Part shown: one piece after another, positions 30,379 through 34,282 of the stretch
Numbering within the stretch: position 1 is the first letter of the stretch
How the letters are laid out: each line of letters starts with the position of its first letter
From: a virus
Length of the DNA stretch: 34,282 nucleotides
Direction: 5' to 3' (one strand)
Virus record (IMG/VR): IMGVR_UViG_3300025652_000249
Location: 1-34,282 of that record
Notes under the pieces: generated by a model
Database searches by the model: none
What the model was told of the DNA's origin: nothing
Seen by the model: only the letters and a program-made list of their open reading frames with translations
Translations under genes and position numbers: made by a program

Positions 30379-30804
30379 TTATCTAACCTGATATTCTCCA
30401 GAGCTAATCATCTGGCAAATTTCTAATGAGCGGTCGCCAACCTGTTCAGCCCAGCGACTACGGTAAAACTCTTGTCCAGCTTCCTCGTAATTACCAGTAG
30501 CCATATGGCCAAGAGCTTTGACGAATGTTCTAAGTTTGGTCTGTCCAAGATTGAATGACAAGTCGATTATGGCGTCTTGACGCACGCTGTCTAAACTTGA
30601 GAACCATTCATACTCTTGGGTTAGCTCTTTTCGGCAGCGTCTAATATCATTAACTAGCAAATATTCTATTTCGTCATCAGAAAGTCCAAGGCCAGATTCA
30701 CTGATATTCCTACCAACGCCAATGGTCTCGTACCCAGCAGAGCACATATAGACCTTATCTCTAACGCCTTCGTGCCGCTTTAGCATATTAACTAATCGCA
30801 TCAT
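30379..30804 (-). CDS. endolysin, T4-type lysozyme (GH24) with E-C-T triad
   Basis: 141 residues. The lysozyme active-site block is clear: MLKRHEGVRDKVYMCSAGYE then TIGVGRNI. The T4 triad E11-D20-T26 corresponds to E12, C21 and T27 here, i.e. cysteine replaces the aspartate, as in many phage GH24 enzymes. LSFNLGQTKLRTF (about 102-114) is the usual conserved C-terminal block. The enzyme cleaves the beta-1,4 bond of peptidoglycan. No signal peptide or anchor is seen, so release depends on a holin; the holin gene overlaps its start by four bases. Confidence 0.9.
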   Translation of the reverse strand: MMRLVNMLKRHEGVRDKVYMCSAGYETIGVGRNISESGLGLSDDEIEYLLVNDIRRCRKELTQEYEWFSSLDSVRQDAIIDLSFNLGQTKLRTFVKALGHMATGNYEEAGQEFYRSRWAEQVGDRSLEICQMISSGEYQVR

Positions 30805-31277
30805 TCGTCATGCTTGTGAGAAGCCCCGTAATAAAAACTTATGATAGATGAGACGATCCCACCCAAATAACCAAGCACAAGATTAACAATGCCATTGTCT
30901 GTAGCAACAGGGTCTTGTAGCGTGACCAGCGCGATGTAACCTCCGAAGAATAGAACGCAAGCAACCGCAATAAATTTTGGCGTCCAGTCACCTTTGAAAG
31001 CCATTCGCGCATTCTGGATATCATCTGTTTCAAGTTTGAAAACATCTACATCCAGCTCCTTCATTCTGGTCTTGAAACCGAGTTCAGCTTTCTTGATGTC
31101 TGCAAGCTGTTCAGGGGTTGCCGCTTGGATTGCGGTAGTGATTGATTTTTCGTCAGTCTTACAGCCAAGCACACTGGCGATTGTTTGTGCCGCAGCACCA
31201 CCTAAAGGCCCACCGAGCGCCTTCCCAATAGTAGGGGCTAACGTACCGATTAATCCTTTAATTGCGTCAAATTTCAT
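30801..31277 (-). CDS. GTA-type holin with three transmembrane segments (PF11351-like)
   Basis: 158 residues. The layout matches the 'holin of 3TMs, for gene-transfer release' family: a glycine/alanine-rich hydrophobic N-terminus (GLIGTLAPTIGKALGGPLGG, 8-27), a charged middle (QLADIKKAELGFKTRMKELD), then two hydrophobic segments (FIAVACVLFFGGYIALVTL, about 101-119; IVNLVLGYLGGIVSSIISFY, about 129-148), and a short charged end (ASHKHDE). It should form the membrane lesions that release the endolysin. It shares four bases with both neighbours, so lysis proteins are translated as a unit. Confidence 0.82.
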   Translation of the reverse strand: MKFDAIKGLIGTLAPTIGKALGGPLGGAAAQTIASVLGCKTDEKSITTAIQAATPEQLADIKKAELGFKTRMKELDVDVFKLETDDIQNARMAFKGDWTPKFIAVACVLFFGGYIALVTLQDPVATDNGIVNLVLGYLGGIVSSIISFYYGASHKHDE

Positions 31278-31474
31278 TGTGCTATTACCAAGCCAACGAT
31301 GGCTATTAAAGAAGCAATCATGACGGGGTAGATACCCCAGATCATTCGCTCTAACTTATCAAAGCGTTGTGACCCGGAGTCTAACCGCTCTTTAATTGAC
31401 TCGTACCGCAGGCTGCATTCAGCCTCATGAATCTCAATCTTCTTTAACGCTTTGCTGGCATGAGTCTCGGCCAT
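31274..31474 (-). CDS. XhlA-like small membrane protein of the lysis cassette (66 aa)
   Basis: 66 residues. A charged helical part (EAECSLRYESIKERLDSGSQ, then RFDKLERM) precedes one C-terminal membrane segment (IYPVMIASLIAIVGLVIA, about 48-65). This is the general build of haemolysin XhlA-like proteins that accompany holins. The role as holin partner or antiholin is inferred from position and topology. It overlaps the holin gene by four bases and starts at the stop of the upstream gene (one-base overlap). Confidence 0.65.
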   Translation of the reverse strand: MAETHASKALKKIEIHEAECSLRYESIKERLDSGSQRFDKLERMIWGIYPVMIASLIAIVGLVIAQ

Positions 31475-31734
31475 TAGTTCACCAATTCTGCTTCAGGTTC
31501 TTCAACCACTTGGATTGATTCACGCAGAGCGTTTTCACGGAAGCCTAATGCAACCTGTAAGTTAATACTTTGCTGCTGTGCTGCCGCAATTTGATTCTGC
31601 AAATCAGCAAGCTGTTTACGCAGGTTAACCACTTCGACGTAGTGCACTTTGGTGTCGTTACCAAGTTCATTTACGTCATACTCCTGATCGTCGATGGTCA
31701 GAATTACGGGTTGCTGCTCTTGCTGCTCACTCAT
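31474..31734 (-). CDS. small coiled-coil protein, DUF6447-like (86 aa)
   Basis: 86 residues from the ATG at 31734, preceded on the reverse strand by CTAGGAGTAGGT; an upstream in-frame start at 31830 would add cysteine/arginine-rich residues unlike the rest. The sequence ILTIDDQEYDVNELGNDTKV followed by LRKQLADLQNQIAAAQQQ resembles DUF6447-type small phage proteins, a short strand part followed by a coiled coil. Function unknown. It lies between membrane-protein genes of the lysis region. Confidence 0.65.
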   Translation of the reverse strand: MSEQQEQQPVILTIDDQEYDVNELGNDTKVHYVEVVNLRKQLADLQNQIAAAQQQSINLQVALGFRENALRESIQVVEEPEAELVN

Positions 31735-31747
31735 ACCTACTCCTAGT

Positions 31748-31900
31748 TTATTTATTTCGATTATTCCACAGCTCAAACAGTATTCGGATCTTCTCCTTAA
31801 TCTGCTCGATATCAGCGTGCATCTTGGCAAGCACGATAACCAAGGTTACAAATCCCAAGGCGATGGGCCATATTGCCCCAATAGCGTCTAGTACGTCCAT
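31748..31900 (-). CDS. small single-pass membrane protein (50 aa)
   Basis: 50 residues from the ATG at 31900, preceded by GTGAAGTAGGT; the longer reading from 31966 lies within the upstream gene and is unlikely. One hydrophobic segment (IGAIWPIALGFVTLVIVLAK, about 7-26) is followed by a charged amphipathic helix (MHADIEQIKEKIRILFELW). Size and topology suit a pinholin, antiholin or other lysis accessory. The position between other membrane proteins of the lysis cassette supports this weakly. Confidence 0.6.
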   Translation of the reverse strand: MDVLDAIGAIWPIALGFVTLVIVLAKMHADIEQIKEKIRILFELWNNRNK

Positions 31901-31902
31901 AC

Positions 31903-32337
31903 CTACTTCACAACCGCATATATTATTGTGAAGCAGGCGTATAGCCCGACAGCAACCAAGATACATCCAACTGCAAGACCTGCGTAGTGCATCCGCTGGT
32001 TTATCTTCTTTGCGTGTGCATTCTTAGCCTCTAATCGCGCCTTGCGAGCCTTAGCTTGAAACACAATAAAGTCGTCCCACAATCCAGCCCTACCATGATA
32101 TAGCATAAAATCTTGCAGCTCTTGCTCTGCCTTAGCTATTTGCTCAAGAGCCATAAACTCTTCAATGTCACTGCTAAATAAAGACTTCTTGTTCTTTTGT
32201 TGCCTAGCCTTTAGATCTTCTTTAGCATTGACCATCTGGCCTATCTGGCCGAAACAATCGTGCAAGTCCTTGCCGTTTCCAATGAGCTGCTTGACTACTC
32301 CAAAAGCAGCATTGAAAGCGACAAGCTCTGCAATCAT
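31903..32337 (-). CDS. phage protein with N-terminal helices and C-terminal membrane segment (144 aa)
   Basis: 144 residues from the ATG at 32337, with AAGGAAG about 8 bases upstream; a TTG two codons earlier is too close to that site. The pattern IAELVAFNAAFGVVKQLIGN, EEFMALEQIAKAEQEL, MLYHGRAGLWDDFIVFQAKA then RKARLEAKN is one I associate with small proteins in the lysis or tail region of marine phages, of unknown role. The last 35 residues carry one strong membrane segment (HYAGLAVGCILVAVGLYACF). A holin- or spanin-like role is possible. Confidence 0.65.
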   Translation of the reverse strand: MIAELVAFNAAFGVVKQLIGNGKDLHDCFGQIGQMVNAKEDLKARQQKNKKSLFSSDIEEFMALEQIAKAEQELQDFMLYHGRAGLWDDFIVFQAKARKARLEAKNAHAKKINQRMHYAGLAVGCILVAVGLYACFTIIYAVVK

Positions 32338-32352
32338 TACCAAGGCTTCCTT

Positions 32353-32598
32353 CTAAGACGCGGTGTAGCCATTACCTGAGCTGATAGCAGCATTAGCAGC
32401 GGTCATGTCTTCACTACCCCAATCTTCTTTAGCAACCATAAGCTCAAGGTGCTGAGTGTTGCGGTCAACACAGTCTTGACGGTCTTCGGCAGAATCTTCT
32501 GCCATAGAGTCGCCTGCGATAATCGCGTTGATAAGAGCTACACTGTCACCCATTGCTGAGTAGTCTTGTGCTAGTTGTTCTGCTGTTCGGTCTTCCAT
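32353..32598 (-). CDS. hypothetical small phage protein (81 aa)
   Basis: 81 residues, acidic and helical. The second half (NTQHLELMVAKEDWGSEDMT then AANAAISSGNGY) looks like a short conserved segment seen beside tail fibre genes of marine phages, without known function. The ATG follows AAAAGGAGATAAACA, a strong ribosome binding site. It follows the tail fibre gene by 13 bases and may be a fibre-assembly or host-range accessory, but this is inference from location. Confidence 0.6.
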   Translation of the reverse strand: MEDRTAEQLAQDYSAMGDSVALINAIIAGDSMAEDSAEDRQDCVDRNTQHLELMVAKEDWGSEDMTAANAAISSGNGYTAS

Positions 32599-32611
32599 TG
32601 TTTATCTCCTT

Positions 32612-34282
32612 TTAAGATTCTAGTGCCTCAATACGGGCGGTTAATGATTCAATCAGAGCTTGTTGCTCTTGGATAGCTTTGACAAGGATTGGTACAAACT
32701 TGCTGTACTGTAGACCCATCTGCTTACCGTCATCTGTGTGGCTAGAGACTAGGTTAGTTTTGTTTTCTTTTGTGTACCCTGCGGCAATTTCAAGGGCTTC
32801 AACTTCTTGCGCTTTAAAGCCAATGTCCAACCAATCTTCTTTGTGAGTTCCGTCTGGGGTCTGTGCGTTAAGATCGTAGTCTTCAGCAGACTTATCGCCA
32901 TACTTGCTACGCTTGTCCCACTTGTAGGTAACAGGTGCTAGAGCTTTTACAAAGTCTAAGCCAAGGTCTAGGGCTGTGAAGTCTGTTTTGTCTCGCGCAT
33001 CAGAGGATACTGTCCAATCTACCTGTATGTAAGCATTAGTAATATTTTCATCGCCTAAAACTATCCTATTGTCTTGCGAAGTCATGTTGCCGCCGGGGCT
33101 TCCAGTTTCTCCTGAGTCATGTCCTAACATCATATTGTTAGTACCACTGGTTATCCTATTTCCCGCAGTAGCTCCAAGAGCAGTATTATCTGCACCAGTA
33201 CACTCATTTAACGCACCAAAACCAATACCAGTATTGGCATCACCACAATTTGAAGATAATGCGGCCCATCCCATAGCCGTATTGTTATCACCATCATCAG
33301 TAGCATCACCTGCAAGACCACCCACGAATGTGTTGTTTACACCTGTGGTTACTGCTCCACCTGCTAAAGCACCAACAGCGGTGTTGTAAGTATTTGTTGC
33401 GCTTGTAAAGTTTTGATCGTTTAAAGCACCATAACCAATAGCTGTAGTATAACTACCTAAAGTATCTGAAGTTATTGCTTGTTGTCCTAGTGCAACATTG
33501 TAATCAGCGTCTGTTAGTGCATCCCCTGCAAGATCACCAATGAGGGTGTTACGAATGCCTGTGGTTACTGCGGTTCCTGCATTATTACCCACCGCAACAT
33601 TAGAAGCGCCTGTGGTGTTTGCGCTTAAAGTTCCAAAACCAAAGCCAGTGTTGTAAGACGCTGTGGTATTAGCGTCTAAAGATAGAGCACCCACGGCGGT
33701 GTTTTGAATGCCTGTAGTGTTAAGTTCTAACGCCTCACTTCCTAGCGCCGTGTTATTTGTGCCAGTAGTGTTTGACTTCAAAGTCTCAAAACCAACAGCA
33801 GTGTTGTTAGATGCTGTAGTGTTTGCTGCTAAAGCACCATGTCCAAGACCTACATTTTGGACACCTGTAGTAGTACCAGCTAAAGCATTACTACCCATAG
33901 CTACGTTATAGCCACCAGTTGTACAAGCAGCTAAAGCTAATGTACCAAAAGAATTATTATGTGCGCCTGTAGTGTTGGCACCTGAAGCTCCATAACCATA
34001 AGCGTTGTTATTAGAACCTGTAGTATTTGCATCTAGTGATGTTGAACCTACTGCAACATTAAAAGTACCTGTGGTGTTTGCGAATAAAGCGTTCATTCCC
34101 ACAGCAGTATTATCATTTGCTGTAGTGTTGTTTAATAATGCTTGTGTACCTACCGCTGTGTTTTGAGCACCTGTAGTTGTACCACTTAAAGCATAATTAC
34201 CCACTGCGACATTATTAGCGCCTGTAGTAATCGCATCACCCGCCAAGCCTCCAATTAAGGTTACGCCTGTTGCTGTGGTTAC
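32612..34282 (-). CDS. tail fibre with 17-residue repeats and C-terminal Peptidase_S74 chaperone (5' end outside window)
   Basis: The ORF is open to the right edge, so the N-terminus is missing; the methionine-like start at 34246 is an internal TTG. The visible part carries about 20 repeats of 17 residues (AVGTQALLNNTTANDNT and variants: A-x-G-x-x-AL-x-x-N-TTG-x-x-NT), like left-handed beta-roll head repeats of adhesins and phage fibres. The last 150 residues match Peptidase_S74: SSDARDKTDF (with the S...K pair of the self-cleaving site), LAPVTYKWDKRSKYG, then IGFKAQEVEALE, and a C-terminal coiled coil (LVKAIQEQQALIESLTARIE). In this family the domain trimerises the fibre and cuts itself off. 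It is probably the receptor-binding fibre. Confidence 0.88.
   Translation of the reverse strand, partial: VTTATGVTLIGGLAGDAITTGANNVAVGNYALSGTTTGAQNTAVGTQALLNNTTANDNTAVGMNALFANTTGTFNVAVGSTSLDANTTGSNNNAYGYGASGANTTGAHNNSFGTLALAACTTGGYNVAMGSNALAGTTTGVQNVGLGHGALAANTTASNNTAVGFETLKSNTTGTNNTALGSEALELNTTGIQNTAVGALSLDANTTASYNTGFGFGTLSANTTGASNVAVGNNAGTAVTTGIRNTLIGDLAGDALTDADYNVALGQQAITSDTLGSYTTAIGYGALNDQNFTSATNTYNTAVGALAGGAVTTGVNNTFVGGLAGDATDDGDNNTAMGWAALSSNCGDANTGIGFGALNECTGADNTALGATAGNRITSGTNNMMLGHDSGETGSPGGNMTSQDNRIVLGDENITNAYIQVDWTVSSDARDKTDFTALDLGLDFVKALAPVTYKWDKRSKYGDKSAEDYDLNAQTPDGTHKEDWLDIGFKAQEVEALEIAAGYTKENKTNLVSSHTDDGKQMGLQYSKFVPILVKAIQEQQALIESLTARIEALES

Noticed and set aside
31732-31907. 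CATACCTACT copies at 31732-31741 and 31898-31907, matching the iterons at 9 of 10 positions
   Set aside because: On the reverse strand these are ribosome binding sites followed by ATG (AGTAGGTATG) of two small genes, so the resemblance is probably coincidental.
33069-33389. Forward ORF across the tail fibre repeats
   Set aside because: Antisense shadow of the 17-residue repeat region, alanine/proline-rich, without a ribosome binding site.

Overview
The window looks like part of a tailed double-stranded DNA bacteriophage genome, most likely a marine podovirus-like phage of a Gram-negative bacterium. The grounds are densely packed genes in four oriented blocks, a phage replication/recombination set, a lysis cassette with a T4-type lysozyme and a GTA-type holin, a P22 gp10-like tail protein, and small structural proteins (DUF6321-like and DUF5872-like) that I associate with marine phages. 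No portal, capsid, large terminase or DNA polymerase gene is visible; since the structural block runs off the right edge, some of these may lie there. No integrase, rRNA, tRNA, insertion sequence or CRISPR array was seen.

Layout. (1) 112-5527, rightward: small accessory genes separated at first by near-identical UUCG-loop hairpins, then a Gp88-like cysteine-rich protein inside a region rich in CGCAAGC motifs, then a C5-cytosine DNA methyltransferase whose coding sequence contains a second, family-like ORF in another frame. (2) 10195-5529, leftward: a primase-helicase, small proteins including DUF3310, the small terminase subunit, and a 347-base non-coding stretch with six 10-bp inverted/direct iterons and a perfect DnaA box, which is the best replication-origin candidate. 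(3) 10327-15176, rightward: a small phage protein, a Sak4/AAA_24-like ATPase, a DUF669 ssDNA-binding-like protein, a superfamily II helicase and a RecB/Cas4-like nuclease. (4) 34282-15100, leftward: tail fibre with Peptidase_S74 chaperone (cut by the window edge), lysis genes, tail protein, small basic proteins, then four very large virion-associated proteins (674, 1205, 645 and 1372 aa), ending in a DUF1064 nuclease that overlaps the helicase-block nuclease tail to tail.

How the parts fit. Blocks 2 and 3 diverge from about 10.2 kb and together give priming, unwinding, strand annealing, ssDNA binding and end processing. Block 4 is a late operon with many TAATG or ATGA start/stop overlaps, implying translational coupling. 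The methyltransferase in block 1 probably protects phage DNA from host restriction.

The most unusual observations are the out-of-frame ORF nested in the methyltransferase gene, the iteron/DnaA-box region, two different 54-residue repeat arrays in one virion protein, and several structured intergenic elements. All function calls rest on motif recognition by eye; no database search was run.
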